Assembly (NCBI RefSeq): GCF_003171715.1
Contig: NZ_QGHL01000004.1
Coordinates: 496,001-560,000 of the forward strand
DNA from: Novosphingobium meiothermophilum
GTDB lineage: Bacteria; Pseudomonadota; Alphaproteobacteria; Sphingomonadales; Sphingomonadaceae
Reading direction: 5' to 3'
DNA: 64,000 nt
Position 1 is the first letter of the stretch. Each line of letters starts with the position of its first letter. The position numbers and the translations under genes are program-made. Shown here piece by piece: positions 52,141-60,910 of this stretch. Under the pieces are notes generated by a model. The model was given only the letters and a program-made list of their open reading frames with translations. It did no database searches and had not been told where the DNA came from.

Positions 52141-53463
52141 CTAGTCGAACCAGATGCGCGGCTCTGCCTGCTGCCCCAGCATAAGCTCGGTCAGCGCCCA
52201 GACGCAGGCATCGGCGCGGTCGGGCGATCGCCCCGGACCGCGATATTCGCCGCCCGGCATAAGGCCGCACAGCTCGTCCTCCAGCCGTGCAAACATGCCC
52301 ACGTGCCGCACCCGCCCGGCTTCATAGAGCGCCGCCACCGGCTCGGCCCGCGCCGCCTTGCCGCGCCGGGCATGGACAAGCCGCAAGGGCAGATGCGCCC
52401 CGGCTGCCCGCAGCACCGCGCGCACCATCTCGCCGCCCTGGTTCGCCTCGGCCACCACCCGGTCGGCCGACCATGCGCGCGCCGCATTCGCCACGGCCGC
52501 CGCCCAGCGTTCGGGGCTGGCTTGCTCTATCGAACAGTCGGCCAGAACCCGCCCGATCCGGTCATCGCCAATGCCGCAGACCACGATCCCGCAGGCATCG
52601 CCATGTGCGCTCGTCGGCGGGTCCACGCCAATCACCACGCGCGTCATGGCGGCGCTTGCCTCCTCGCGCGCGGCCTCGATCAGGCCGCGGGTCCACAGGG
52701 CGCCCGCCACATCCTCGATCAGTTCACCCAGCAGTTCCTGCCGCCCCAGCGCCGATCCGCCATAATTGCGGCGCATGGCCTCGATGAAACGCGCGGGCAG
52801 GTTTGCCGCGTTGTCAAAGGTGCAGCCGCGCGTCACGGCCACATCTTCGTCGCCTGCCAGAAGGCGCATCACCAGCGGCACCGCGCGCGGCGTCGTGGTT
52901 GCCACCACGCGCGGATCGCCGCCCAGCCTCAGGCCCATCAGCAGGTTGTCCCAAGCGGCCATGGCCCGGTTCGATGCGCTCTGCCACTTGGCAATCTCGT
53001 CGCACCAGGCATGGCTGTGCTGCGCCCCGCGCAGGGCTTCCGGCTCGCCCGCGGAATAGAGGAAAGCCTGCGCGCCATTCGGCCAGACCAGCCGCCGCAT
53101 CGAACTTTCGAACACGGGCCGCCGCCATGGCGCACCGATTGAAAGCAGCCCGCTTTCACCCTCCACCATCACGCTGCGCGCTTCGTGCAGCGATGCGCCC
53201 ACCAGCGCAATGCGCGCATCTGGCTGGCTTTCGGCAATGCCGCGCACCCATTCCGCGCCCAGCCGCGTCTTGCCGAACCCGCGCCCGGCCAGCACCAGCC
53301 ACACCCGCCAGTCGCCCTGCGGCGCCAGTTGGCTGGCCCTGGCCCAGGTGCGCCAGTCATAAGGCCATTCGATGATCTCCCGTTCTTCCAGTCCTTGCAC
53401 GAAGGCGCTGATCTGTTCCGCGCTGGCATCAGGAACCCACCCCAGCTGGCAGCGCTCACGCAT
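52141..53463 (-). CDS. GTA large terminase (g2-like)
   Basis: 440 residues from ATG 53463. Walker A is VLAGRGFGKTRLGAEW, Walker B is AWCDEIAKW, and the coupling motif lies in VVATTTPR. The RNase H-like nuclease has VVIGVDPPTSAHGDACGIVV, VVAEANQGGEMV and a C-terminal PDRADACVWAL. It packages host DNA into heads. It overlaps g1 by 8 bp. Confidence 0.93.
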   Translation of the reverse strand: MRERCQLGWVPDASAEQISAFVQGLEEREIIEWPYDWRTWARASQLAPQGDWRVWLVLAGRGFGKTRLGAEWVRGIAESQPDARIALVGASLHEARSVMVEGESGLLSIGAPWRRPVFESSMRRLVWPNGAQAFLYSAGEPEALRGAQHSHAWCDEIAKWQSASNRAMAAWDNLLMGLRLGGDPRVVATTTPRAVPLVMRLLAGDEDVAVTRGCTFDNAANLPARFIEAMRRNYGGSALGRQELLGELIEDVAGALWTRGLIEAAREEASAAMTRVVIGVDPPTSAHGDACGIVVCGIGDDRIGRVLADCSIEQASPERWAAAVANAARAWSADRVVAEANQGGEMVRAVLRAAGAHLPLRLVHARRGKAARAEPVAALYEAGRVRHVGMFARLEDELCGLMPGGEYRGPGRSPDRADACVWALTELMLGQQAEPRIWFD

Positions 53464-53956
53464 CCGCACAGGCTTCCGCTGCGTGCGTCTGCCGCTGCCG
53501 GAGCACTTCGTCGCGGATCGCCAGCAGCTTGGCATGGATCGACCGGCGCACCACCTCAACGTCGGCGTTCTCGCGGATGGCCCGCTCGCGCGCCACGGTC
53601 TCGCGGTGCTGCGAAAGCAGACGCAGCGCGGTGGCATTGTCGAACTTCGCGCCGCCCTCCTTCGGCTCGCCAAAGCGCAGCCGGTGCAGAACCTCGATCT
53701 CCAGCAGATCGTAACCCTCGCAAAGAGCCTCTCGCCAGCGCGCCGCGAAATCGGCATCGCTGCGCTTCTCCTTGTAAACGCGCGAAGGCGTCACCCCTGC
53801 GGCGGCTGCCGCCGCCGAAACATTCGACGTTTCCGCAAGCACCGCCAGAAACCCGGCCTTCCATGGCTTGCCCGTTCTTGCTGGCTGCGCCTGTGGCGCA
53901 GCACCCACCCTTGCGCGCAAAGTCTTCGCGCGCCGCTGCACAGTCGGCTTGGCCAT
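53456..53956 (-). CDS. GTA g1-like small terminase candidate
   Basis: 166 residues from ATG 53956, which has AAGGA about 9 nt upstream. A basic N-terminus (MAKPTVQRRAKTLRAR) is followed by a helix-turn-helix-like segment (FLAVLAETSNVSAAAAAAGVTPSRVYKEKRSD) resembling phage terminase small subunits, and a C-terminal helical part that may oligomerise. It is the first gene of the cluster. It probably acts with g2, but GTA small subunits diverge and recognise no pac site. Confidence 0.75.
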   Translation of the reverse strand: MAKPTVQRRAKTLRARVGAAPQAQPARTGKPWKAGFLAVLAETSNVSAAAAAAGVTPSRVYKEKRSDADFAARWREALCEGYDLLEIEVLHRLRFGEPKEGGAKFDNATALRLLSQHRETVARERAIRENADVEVVRRSIHAKLLAIRDEVLRQRQTHAAEACADA

Positions 53957-54052
53957 GCTGACCATCCTTCCAGAAATTGGGTCTTCGTGAATTGCACCGC
54001 GCCTGCGGCCGCGCATTGAGTGCGGCGACTCGTCTCTTCGCGATGTTCCTGT

Positions 54053-54081
54053 TATGTACCGAAAGAACGCGCGAATGTCAA
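54053..54081 (-). promoter_or_regulatory. Near-consensus promoter of the GTA cluster
   Basis: TTGACA (54076-54081), 17-bp spacer, TACATA (54053-54058) on the minus strand. A start near 54046 gives a leader of about 90 nt before g1. The perfect -35 is the best promoter match found in the window. Confidence 0.6.
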
Positions 54082-54173
54082 CAGAAAAGTGCCAATCCGG
54101 TTAATCGCAAACTGACTGGCGCTTTCCCGTGCTCTCCCCTAAACGCTGCGCCGCAATAATCGCAGGAACGCCG

Positions 54174-54818
54174 ATGCTTCGCCGCCTCTACAACTGGACC
54201 ATGGCCAAGGCCGCGCATCCCCATGCCGGTTGGTGGCTGGGCTTGTTCGCGTTCATGGAGGCGAGCTTCTTTCCCGTCCCGCCGCATCCGCTGCTGGGCC
54301 TGATGTGCCTCGCCGAACCGAAAAAGGCGGTGCGCTTTGCGGCCATTGCCACGCTGGCCTCGGTCATGGGCGGCCTGCTCGGCTATGCCATCGGCTATGG
54401 ACTCTACGATACCGTCGGCACGCAGCTCCTCGCCGCGCTTGGCCTCACCGAAAGTTTCCCCAAGGCCGCCTGCTACCTGCGCGAGACCGGGGTTGCCATC
54501 ATCATCGCCAAGGGCGCCACGCCCATCCCGTTCAAGCTGCTCACGATCACCGCGGGCTTCATCGCCATGCCCCTGGTGCCCTTCATCGTGGCCAGCCTCG
54601 TCAGCCGTTCGATCAGCTTCATGATCGTGGGCGTGCTCTTCCGTCTGTTCGGCGCGCGGATCAAGCGCTTCATCGACAGGTATCTCGGCCTCGTCACCGT
54701 CGGCTTCGTCGTGCTCGTCGTGGGCGGCTTCCTCGCGGTCAGCCTGCTCGGCAAGGGCGATGAAAGCGCGGGCACCAGGGCCAGGTGCGAACAGGTTTCT
54801 GCTGTAACTTCATCCTGA
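54174..54818 (+). CDS. YqaA/DedA-like membrane protein (VTT domain)
   Basis: 214 residues from ATG 54174 with AGGA 8 nt before it. Four to five membrane segments; FAFMEASFFPVPPHPLLGLMCL and GATPIPFKLLTITAGFIAMP are the reentrant-loop motifs of the VTT/SNARE-associated family. Members are thought to move phospholipids or undecaprenyl phosphate across the inner membrane. Divergent from the GTA cluster. Confidence 0.88.
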   Translation: MLRRLYNWTMAKAAHPHAGWWLGLFAFMEASFFPVPPHPLLGLMCLAEPKKAVRFAAIATLASVMGGLLGYAIGYGLYDTVGTQLLAALGLTESFPKAACYLRETGVAIIIAKGATPIPFKLLTITAGFIAMPLVPFIVASLVSRSISFMIVGVLFRLFGARIKRFIDRYLGLVTVGFVVLVVGGFLAVSLLGKGDESAGTRARCEQVSAVTSS

Positions 54819-54967
54819 ACGGACCATACGCCATTCGCCCCTCTTGACGGTTAAGCGCCTTTTCAGGTTTCCTCGTCACATTAGCGTTGTCATTCAGACG
54901 TTCTGCATGGGTTGGAGCATCGCGCTCCTCACGGCCGATGCTCCTTCCGGACGAAGGAAGGAAAAGT

Positions 54968-55249
54968 ATGGAACGCGTGATCGGGAACGAAGACATCCGC
55001 CTCCAGATGGAAGGCTATGGCCTTACCACCATCCAGATCCACTATTACCTGCCCGATCACCCCAGCCTGCTTCAGATGTTCGCGTTCCAGCAGTATGATC
55101 TCGCCCCGCGCTTTCCGCGCCTGAACGGCTTTCTCGATCACTGGCGGCGCGAAATCGAAGCCGCCATCCACTCCGTCCGCATTGCCCACAGGCACCTGAT
55201 AGGCCCGCAGGAATGGCGCGCCGTCGATGGGGTCATCACGATAAACTGA
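54968..55249 (+). CDS. usg: Usg family protein
   Basis: 93 residues from ATG 54968 with GGAAGGAAAAG before it. LEGYGLTTIQIHYYLPDHPSLLQ-type core (here MEGYGLTTIQIHYYLPD), LQQYDLAPRFP-like FQQYDLAPRFPRL and FLDHWRREIEAAIHSV match the alphaproteobacterial Usg family, named for its position upstream of a trp gene in Caulobacter. No trp gene follows here. The function is unknown. Confidence 0.88.
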   Translation: MERVIGNEDIRLQMEGYGLTTIQIHYYLPDHPSLLQMFAFQQYDLAPRFPRLNGFLDHWRREIEAAIHSVRIAHRHLIGPQEWRAVDGVITIN

Positions 55250-55279
55250 CCTCAGGCATGGCGGTCAGTCCGCGCCGGA

Positions 55280-56143
55280 TCACAGACCGAAGCGGAACGA
55301 ATAGCCCAGCCCCACGGCATACTGCATCCGCTGGCCACGTTCGCGGATCAGAGAACTGCCCGCCGGCGCTCCGCCCAGCCGGTCCACCCCGGCAAACAGC
55401 GCCACCGCGCGCCGCCGGTCCAGCGGGCGGATCAGGTTTGCCCCCAACCCCACCGAAACAAGCCCGCCATCAGGGCGCGAAACCCCAAGGCCAGTCCTTG
55501 CCGATTGCGCCGCATCCACCCCGAAATAGGTCTGCATGTAATCCGCCGTGGCAAAGGTTGCACGCGGCCCGAAGGAATAGAGCAGCTTGCCCTCGCGGCC
55601 AGAGTAATTGATCAGCACATCGCCCACCAGGCCTTCATGCGCGCCAAATCCCTGCCGCACTTCGGCCCGTGCGCGCCACTGCCGCTTCGCGCCGAAACGC
55701 TTTTCCACGAATGCACCGGCTTCACCAGCAATGCCGATGTCGCCCATGCCGCGCAGGGCATCGCTGCCACCAGCCACCAGAAACGGTGATCCGCCATCGT
55801 CCTCGTTTCGCCCGAAGCGCGAACGCACGATCGGCCCGGCCTTCCAGCCGTCGCGATTCACCGCATTCCAGCCAAGGCCATCCTGCACCGATAGAAACAG
55901 CGTGTCCTTGTAGTTGATGCGCAGGTCCGGAAAGATCGAAAGCGCGGTATCCTTCGATCCCTGCCATGCCATGCCGAATACCGGCGCAACCCCCACCGTC
56001 ATGGTCCAGCCCTGCGGCTGGGGCGGCATCTGCCCAGCAGGCGGCGCACCCGGCGCGGGCCGGTCCGGCGCGCTCTGCGCCGCGGCGGGATGCGCCAGAC
56101 CAAGAGCCAGTGCAGGCACCAGCAGCACAGAAGGCAGACGCAT
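55280..56143 (-). CDS. MipA/OmpV family outer membrane protein
   Basis: 287 residues: signal peptide MRLPSVLLVPALALGLAHPAAA, a Pro-rich lead, then a beta-barrel (WTMTVGVAPVFGMAWQGSKDTALSIFPDLRINYKD, SARTGLGVSRPDGGLVSVGLGANLI) ending in YSFRFGL. MipA scaffolds murein synthases and hydrolases in E. coli; most homologues are uncharacterised barrels. It converges with usg. GGGAG lies upstream of the start. Confidence 0.9.
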   Translation of the reverse strand: MRLPSVLLVPALALGLAHPAAAQSAPDRPAPGAPPAGQMPPQPQGWTMTVGVAPVFGMAWQGSKDTALSIFPDLRINYKDTLFLSVQDGLGWNAVNRDGWKAGPIVRSRFGRNEDDGGSPFLVAGGSDALRGMGDIGIAGEAGAFVEKRFGAKRQWRARAEVRQGFGAHEGLVGDVLINYSGREGKLLYSFGPRATFATADYMQTYFGVDAAQSARTGLGVSRPDGGLVSVGLGANLIRPLDRRRAVALFAGVDRLGGAPAGSSLIRERGQRMQYAVGLGYSFRFGL

Positions 56144-56305
56144 CGCTTATTCTCCCTGATGTAAGTAACGGCCCGGCGCGCGATATGGACCGCTCAGGCT
56201 GAACCCGGCTTTTCGTGAGCGTATCGAACTGTTGCCGGATACATTTCGTCCGGCCGCGCTCAATCGTCAGGAACTGGTGCTTGCGCAACAACCCCTTGGG
56301 CCACC

Positions 56306-56938
56306 ATGCTTGCGCCCATGCTCACGCTCTATCACTGCCACAATGCCCGCTCGTTCCGTGCGCTCTGGGCGCTTGAAGAGATGGGCCTGCCCTATGCGCT
56401 CCATGTGCTGCCCTTCCCCCCGCGCAAGCGGCACGAGGGGATGCATGATCTCAATCCGCTGGGCACCATCCCCGTTCTGTTCGACGATGACCTGCGCCTC
56501 ACCGAAAGCGTGGCAATCCCGCACTATCTCGCTACGAAATACGGCCCCACCGATCTTGCCGTGGCTCCGCACGAGAATGGCTATGCCGCCTATCTCAACT
56601 TTCTCGTGATGGGCGAGGCCACGCTCACCTTCCCGCAGACCATCCACCTGCGTTACGCGGTCTTTGCCCGTCCCGAAGAGCGCCGCCCCGAAATCGCGCG
56701 CGACTATGCCGAATGGTTCGGCTCGCGCCTGCGCAATGCCGAAACCATGATGGGACCGCATTATGCCGCGGCGGATCGCTTCACGATGGCCGACATTTCC
56801 GTGGGCTACGCCCTGATGCTTGCCCTGTCGGTCGGGCTGGAAGAGTTCGTGTCCGATACCATGCGCGCCTACTTCGCCCGCCTTGAACAGCGTCCCGCCT
56901 TCCGCCGGGCAATTGCCGCACAGGGCAAGCCCGCCTAA
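56306..56938 (+). CDS. Glutathione S-transferase family protein
   Basis: 210 residues (an ATG at 56318 would give 206). An N-terminal thioredoxin-like domain ([52 protein letters not shown]) carries the cis-Pro and the GSH gamma-Glu contact ES. A helical C-terminal domain has [12 protein letters not shown] with the N-capping box. The active-site residue is likely Ser or Cys in CHNARS. It is probably a beta- or zeta-like detoxifying GST; a role with the aromatic cluster nearby is possible but unproven. Confidence 0.88.
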   Translation: MLAPMLTLYHCHNARSFRALWALEEMGLPYALHVLPFPPRKRHEGMHDLNPLGTIPVLFDDDLRLTESVAIPHYLATKYGPTDLAVAPHENGYAAYLNFLVMGEATLTFPQTIHLRYAVFARPEERRPEIARDYAEWFGSRLRNAETMMGPHYAAADRFTMADISVGYALMLALSVGLEEFVSDTMRAYFARLEQRPAFRRAIAAQGKPA

Positions 56939-56946
56939 GCGGGGCC

Positions 56947-57558
56947 ATGGCTCTCATCGCGTTCAACAAGCCCTACGGCGTCCTGTGCCAGTTCACCGAT
57001 GAACGCACCGGGCCGCCCCGCCCCACGCTTGCCGCCTTCATCCGGCAACCCGGCGTCTATCCCGCAGGCCGCCTCGATCATGACAGCGAGGGCCTCCTGC
57101 TCCTGACCGACGATGGCGCCCTTCAGGCCCGCATCGCCGATCCGCGCCACAAGCTGCCAAAGACCTATCTCGTTCAGGTCGAAGGCGTGCCTGATACCGC
57201 CGCGCTCGATGCGCTGCGCAGCGGCGTTCGCCTCAGGGACGGGATGAGCCTGCCCGCAAAGGTGGAACAGATCGCAGACCCCGCGCTCTGGCCGCGCGAT
57301 CCGCCCATCCGTGTGCGCAAGACCGTGCCGGACAGCTGGCTGCGCCTCACCATCCGCGAAGGCCGCAACCGTCAGGTCCGGCGGATGACCGCAGCCGTCG
57401 GCCACCCCACGCTGCGCCTCGTCCGCTGGCAGATCGGGCCATGGACACTTGCCGGCCTCGCTCCGGGCGAGTGGCGCGAAGTGGCGCCGCAGGACCTGGA
57501 AGCGATCACTCCTCGAAGATCGCCACAGCGCGCGTCCAGCCCGCAGAGGCGCCCCTGA
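56947..57558 (+). CDS. RluE/RsuA-type rRNA pseudouridine synthase
   Basis: 203 residues without an S4 domain, as in Rlu[14 protein letters not shown], the catalytic [17 protein letters not shown] and [25 protein letters not shown] are diagnostic. RluE modifies 23S rRNA at one position. Its 3' end overlaps the convergent cyclase gene by 53 bp. It starts 8 bp after the GST stop, so the two are likely co-transcribed. Confidence 0.92.
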   Translation: MALIAFNKPYGVLCQFTDERTGPPRPTLAAFIRQPGVYPAGRLDHDSEGLLLLTDDGALQARIADPRHKLPKTYLVQVEGVPDTAALDALRSGVRLRDGMSLPAKVEQIADPALWPRDPPIRVRKTVPDSWLRLTIREGRNRQVRRMTAAVGHPTLRLVRWQIGPWTLAGLAPGEWREVAPQDLEAITPRRSPQRASSPQRRP

Positions 57559-58285
57559 TCTTGTGCGGGAAGCAGCTCACGGTAAATCCGCTGGGCGGCA
57601 GAACCTCAAGGTTGTGCAGCTTTTCCAGGTGGCAATAGCCAATGTCGCGCCCGGCCTTGTGCCCTTCCCAGATCAGCGATGTATCGCCGGTTTCCTTGAC
57701 CTTTTCGGCCGTGTGGACAAACGGCGCGTCCCAGCTCCAGGCATCGGTGCCGGTCACGCGCACCCCGCGCGATGTCAGATACATCGTCGCCTCATAGCCC
57801 ATGCCGCAGCCAATGCTCACATAGTTCGGGTTGCCTACCGCCATGCCTGCGGCCGTGTTCACCAGCACGATTTCCAGCGGCTTCAGTTCGTGCCCAATCC
57901 GCTTCAGTTCGTCTTCCACGTCCTGCGCGGTAACAACGTAACCATCGGGAAAGTGCCGGAAGTCCAGCTTCACACCCGGCTGGAAGCACCACTCAAGCGG
58001 CACTTCGTCGATGGTGATGGCCCGCTCGCCGCCGTTCATCGTCGGGTGGAAGTGCCACGGGGCATCCAGATGGGTGCCGTTGTGCGTGGTCAGCGTCACG
58101 TTCTCGACCGCGGCAAAGCCTGCGCTGTCGGGCGTGTCTTCGGCGGTCACACCCGGAAAGAAGAATCCCAGTTCCGGCAGCGTCTCGCCATGCTTCTGGT
58201 ATTCGATCTTCGGCCGCATGAACGGCGGATCGGTAATCACCTCGTTTTCAAGATAGATCGAAAGATCAACAAAACGGCGAGTCAT
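57506..58285 (-). CDS. Cyclase family metal-dependent hydrolase (KynB-like fold)
   Basis: 259 residues. The metal motif HxGTHxDxPxH is present as [26 protein letters not shown] and [14 protein letters not shown] strands follow. Relatives include kynurenine formamidase, isatin hydrolase and ring-opening lactonases of aromatic pathways. The start has GAGGAA 6 nt upstream. As the last gene of the catabolic operon it may open a cyclic amide or lactone intermediate. Confidence 0.88.
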   Translation of the reverse strand: MTRRFVDLSIYLENEVITDPPFMRPKIEYQKHGETLPELGFFFPGVTAEDTPDSAGFAAVENVTLTTHNGTHLDAPWHFHPTMNGGERAITIDEVPLEWCFQPGVKLDFRHFPDGYVVTAQDVEDELKRIGHELKPLEIVLVNTAAGMAVGNPNYVSIGCGMGYEATMYLTSRGVRVTGTDAWSWDAPFVHTAEKVKETGDTSLIWEGHKAGRDIGYCHLEKLHNLEVLPPSGFTVSCFPHKIRGASAGWTRAVAIFEE

Positions 58286-58307
58286 GTCATTCCTCTCTCG
58301 CGCGGCT

Positions 58308-58766
58308 TCAGCGCTTTATCAGTTCAGCACGAAGGCCAGCGGGCGTGACGGTGAAGGCAAGCATGGCACCAAACAGCAATTTGGCAATCAGGGCCGTCAA
58401 CCAGTCAAGAGCAGGCACGGCGATGGCCCGGAGCGGAATTGCCGAAGCTGCAACACCCACTGCTGCTCCGATCAAGCCGCACAGGATTGCGCGAACGGCA
58501 ATCGCGCCGGGCAAGGCCGATGCCCCGTCCATGGCCATGACCTTGCCCGCTGTCCGCGCCTTGCGCGCCAGCAGGCCGGGCACCAGCGTAGCCATCAATC
58601 CGATCATGAAGCCCTGCGGCCCGAAATCGAGCACATAACCCCCGCTGCCCCAAACAGGCACGGGTCCGCGCAGCCCGAACACCGCCAGAAAGAAGCCCGC
58701 ACTCAACACCACGTTGACAGCAATGCTGATCAGGGTTTCCCGGCGAATGTAGGCACTCGCCTCCAT
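58308..58766 (-). CDS. Four-helix membrane protein of unknown function
   Basis: 152 residues with four predicted transmembrane helices (ISIAVNVVLSAGFFLAVFG, GFMIGLMATLVPGLL, GAIAVRAILCGLIGAAVGV, ALIAKLLFGAMLAFTV). No family recognised. It starts directly after the hydrolase stop with no gap, so it is translated as part of the operon. It could be an accessory permease or simply an unrelated membrane protein. Confidence 0.7.
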   Translation of the reverse strand: MEASAYIRRETLISIAVNVVLSAGFFLAVFGLRGPVPVWGSGGYVLDFGPQGFMIGLMATLVPGLLARKARTAGKVMAMDGASALPGAIAVRAILCGLIGAAVGVAASAIPLRAIAVPALDWLTALIAKLLFGAMLAFTVTPAGLRAELIKR

Positions 58767-59924
58767 CTAGGCAGTGCGCCCCCCCAGCGTCTCGGCGAAC
58801 CAGTCGGCAATGAGATCACGCCCGTAGGACATGTTGTCGGCGCCCACGTGCTCGACCCCGCCTTCGCGTGCGGTGAAGATCACCTTCTCCCGGCGCGGCG
58901 AATTGATCAGCTGGTCATAGAGGTCGTCGGCATAGGAAACGCTGATCTGCCGATCATGCGCCCCGTGCGTCACCAGGAAGGGCACCTTGATCCGGTCCAT
59001 GTGTCCGTTGAGGTTCATGTCGGTCGACTTCGCCATGAAGTCGTCCATGTCCTTGGCGCCGAAAGCCCACATGACGTGCGCCCAGTAATGCGGAACGGGG
59101 TTTTCGCCTTCGCGCTTCAGGCGCTTGTCCTGCACCTCGCGCCAGTTGTGGTTCGCACCCCACACCGCGCCCGATGCGAAACGCGGCTCATAGGCGACCG
59201 CGCGCGGCGCAAAGTGCCCGCCCAGCGAAATCCCGGTCATGCCGATGCGGCTGGGGTCCACGTCGGGCTGCTGTTCCAGCCAGTCCACCGCCTTGCTTGC
59301 CCAGTTTTCCGAATGCGGATCGACCGGCAGGCCCTGAAGCCTCAGCGCTTCGCCTGAACCGGGCTGATCGACGCAGAGCGTGGAAACGCCGCGCCGCGCC
59401 AGCGCTTCGGGCAGGCGGCTCCAGTAAAGGAGTTCCTTGCAGCTATCGAGACCATTGCAATAAACCACCACCGGATGCGGCCCCGGCCCCGCAGCGCGGG
59501 TATAGAGCGCAGGCATCGTGCCCGTGCTCAGCGGGATTTCCACCCGTTCGCGGTTGATCTGTCCGAAAGCGGTGGACTTTGCAAAGGCATCCAGCGCCCT
59601 GGCATAGGTCTCCTTGCGTCCCGGTGCGCCATGGCCCTGCATGCGCTCGGCCACCAGCAGGTAAAGCGCTGCACGCTCCAGCTTGTTCGAAGCAGAGAAC
59701 AGTCGCCCCTTGGCCTCGTCCTCGGCGGCCAGTTCGATCAGCTTGTCGCCAAAGGCCGACCACTGCTTCATGAACACCGGGGTTCCTGCATCGCCCCCAT
59801 TGGCCGCCGCTTCGATGATCGGCTGGCACATGTCGACGATTTCGCCGATCAGCCCACCGCTTTCCATCGCGATGGAAACCGAGAGGTTCCAGATATAGTT
59901 CGGGAACGGTTCGTAAAGCGCCAT
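58767..59924 (-). CDS. Alpha/beta hydrolase, DHPON-hydrolase/FrsA-like
   Basis: 385 residues: a helical N-terminal cap of about 130 residues, then the alpha/beta core. The nucleophile elbow is GISLGGH, the acid lies in THGAHDRQI and the catalytic His in GGVEHVGADN. Size and layout match 2,6-dihydroxypseudooxynicotine hydrolase and related C-C bond hydrolases. With an extradiol dioxygenase 3 bp upstream, hydrolysis of a ring-cleavage product is the natural guess. Confidence 0.85.
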   Translation of the reverse strand: MALYEPFPNYIWNLSVSIAMESGGLIGEIVDMCQPIIEAAANGGDAGTPVFMKQWSAFGDKLIELAAEDEAKGRLFSASNKLERAALYLLVAERMQGHGAPGRKETYARALDAFAKSTAFGQINRERVEIPLSTGTMPALYTRAAGPGPHPVVVYCNGLDSCKELLYWSRLPEALARRGVSTLCVDQPGSGEALRLQGLPVDPHSENWASKAVDWLEQQPDVDPSRIGMTGISLGGHFAPRAVAYEPRFASGAVWGANHNWREVQDKRLKREGENPVPHYWAHVMWAFGAKDMDDFMAKSTDMNLNGHMDRIKVPFLVTHGAHDRQISVSYADDLYDQLINSPRREKVIFTAREGGVEHVGADNMSYGRDLIADWFAETLGGRTA

Positions 59925-59927
59925 GCC

Positions 59928-60842
59928 TCAGCCCTCGACTGCAAGTTCGGGGGTCTGGAACAGGCCCGGATTCGCTGCGGGATGCGGCAGGGTCTGCGGC
60001 CCGCCAGTGCCGATGCCCCACTGATCCATGACCATCGGAGCGGGCGTGTGCACCTTGTACTGGTGGGTCTCGAAATCGACCTCTTCGAGTTCCGAGGTAT
60101 ATTCGGTCGTGAAGCCGCCCGGCGTGACGAAATAGCTGAAGGTGTTGTTGCCTGCGGTGTGCCGACCCGGCCCCCAGCCAATGTCCACGCCCTTGATCTT
60201 CATGCGATGGATGCCGCGCATCATGTCGTCCACGCTCAGCATGTCGTAAGCCACATGGTTGAGGCACGGCGGTCCGGGCAGGATGGCAATGCGGTGATGC
60301 GCCGAATTGCAGCGCAGGAAGCACATGAAGTCGCCCAGCCAATCGGAAATCTTGAAGCCCAGAACGTCGCAGAAGAACTTCACCAGCGCCTGATGATCGG
60401 GGCTGTGCAGCACGATGTGGCTGATCTTCACCGGCACGCCCTCCCAGCGCGCCAGGTCGCGCTTGGCGCCCTTGGCCACATCGCTGGAAATCTCGAACAG
60501 CATCCCGTCTGGCGAGAAGAAGCGGAAGCCGTATCCGCCGCCCGGCGATGCCAGTTCGGCAGGCTCGCTCACTACCTTGCACCCGGCGTCCTTCACCCGC
60601 GCGCAAAGCGTATCCACGTCTGCGCGGCTGTCGGCCGCCAGCGCGATCACATCGATGCGGTTTTCGTCCGCCTTGCGAAGCTGGACCACGTGATGCTCGT
60701 CATGACCCTGCGCCTTGAACCACGCCATGCCATGAGTCTCGCCCACCGGTTCCAGCCCCCAGAAATCGCGGTAATAGGCCTTCTCGGCGTCGAACTCTTT
60801 CACGCCATACCCGACATAGCGAATCTCGGTCACGCGGCTCAT
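59928..60842 (-). CDS. Type I extradiol ring-cleavage dioxygenase (VOC)
   Basis: 304 residues from ATG 60842 (TAGGG 9 nt upstream; ATG 60851 is possible). Two vicinal-oxygen-chelate modules: residues 1-135 (RYVGYGVKEFDAEKAYYRDFWGLE) and 136-290. The iron ligands are in the second module: His in KISHIVLHSP, His in LNHVAYDML and Glu in TEYTSELEEV. It cleaves catechol-type rings next to the hydroxyls. The gap to the hydrolase is 3 bp. Confidence 0.88.
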   Translation of the reverse strand: MSRVTEIRYVGYGVKEFDAEKAYYRDFWGLEPVGETHGMAWFKAQGHDEHHVVQLRKADENRIDVIALAADSRADVDTLCARVKDAGCKVVSEPAELASPGGGYGFRFFSPDGMLFEISSDVAKGAKRDLARWEGVPVKISHIVLHSPDHQALVKFFCDVLGFKISDWLGDFMCFLRCNSAHHRIAILPGPPCLNHVAYDMLSVDDMMRGIHRMKIKGVDIGWGPGRHTAGNNTFSYFVTPGGFTTEYTSELEEVDFETHQYKVHTPAPMVMDQWGIGTGGPQTLPHPAANPGLFQTPELAVEG

Positions 60843-60910
60843 GGTGGTCATCCCTATGGTCTTGATTCAGAATGCTTGAATTGACGTGCCCGTCATGGAA
60901 ACGGACAGCA

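Noticed and set aside
39964..53956. Functional prophage
   Set aside because: No integrase, repressor, replication, lysis or att sites; gene order is that of a GTA.
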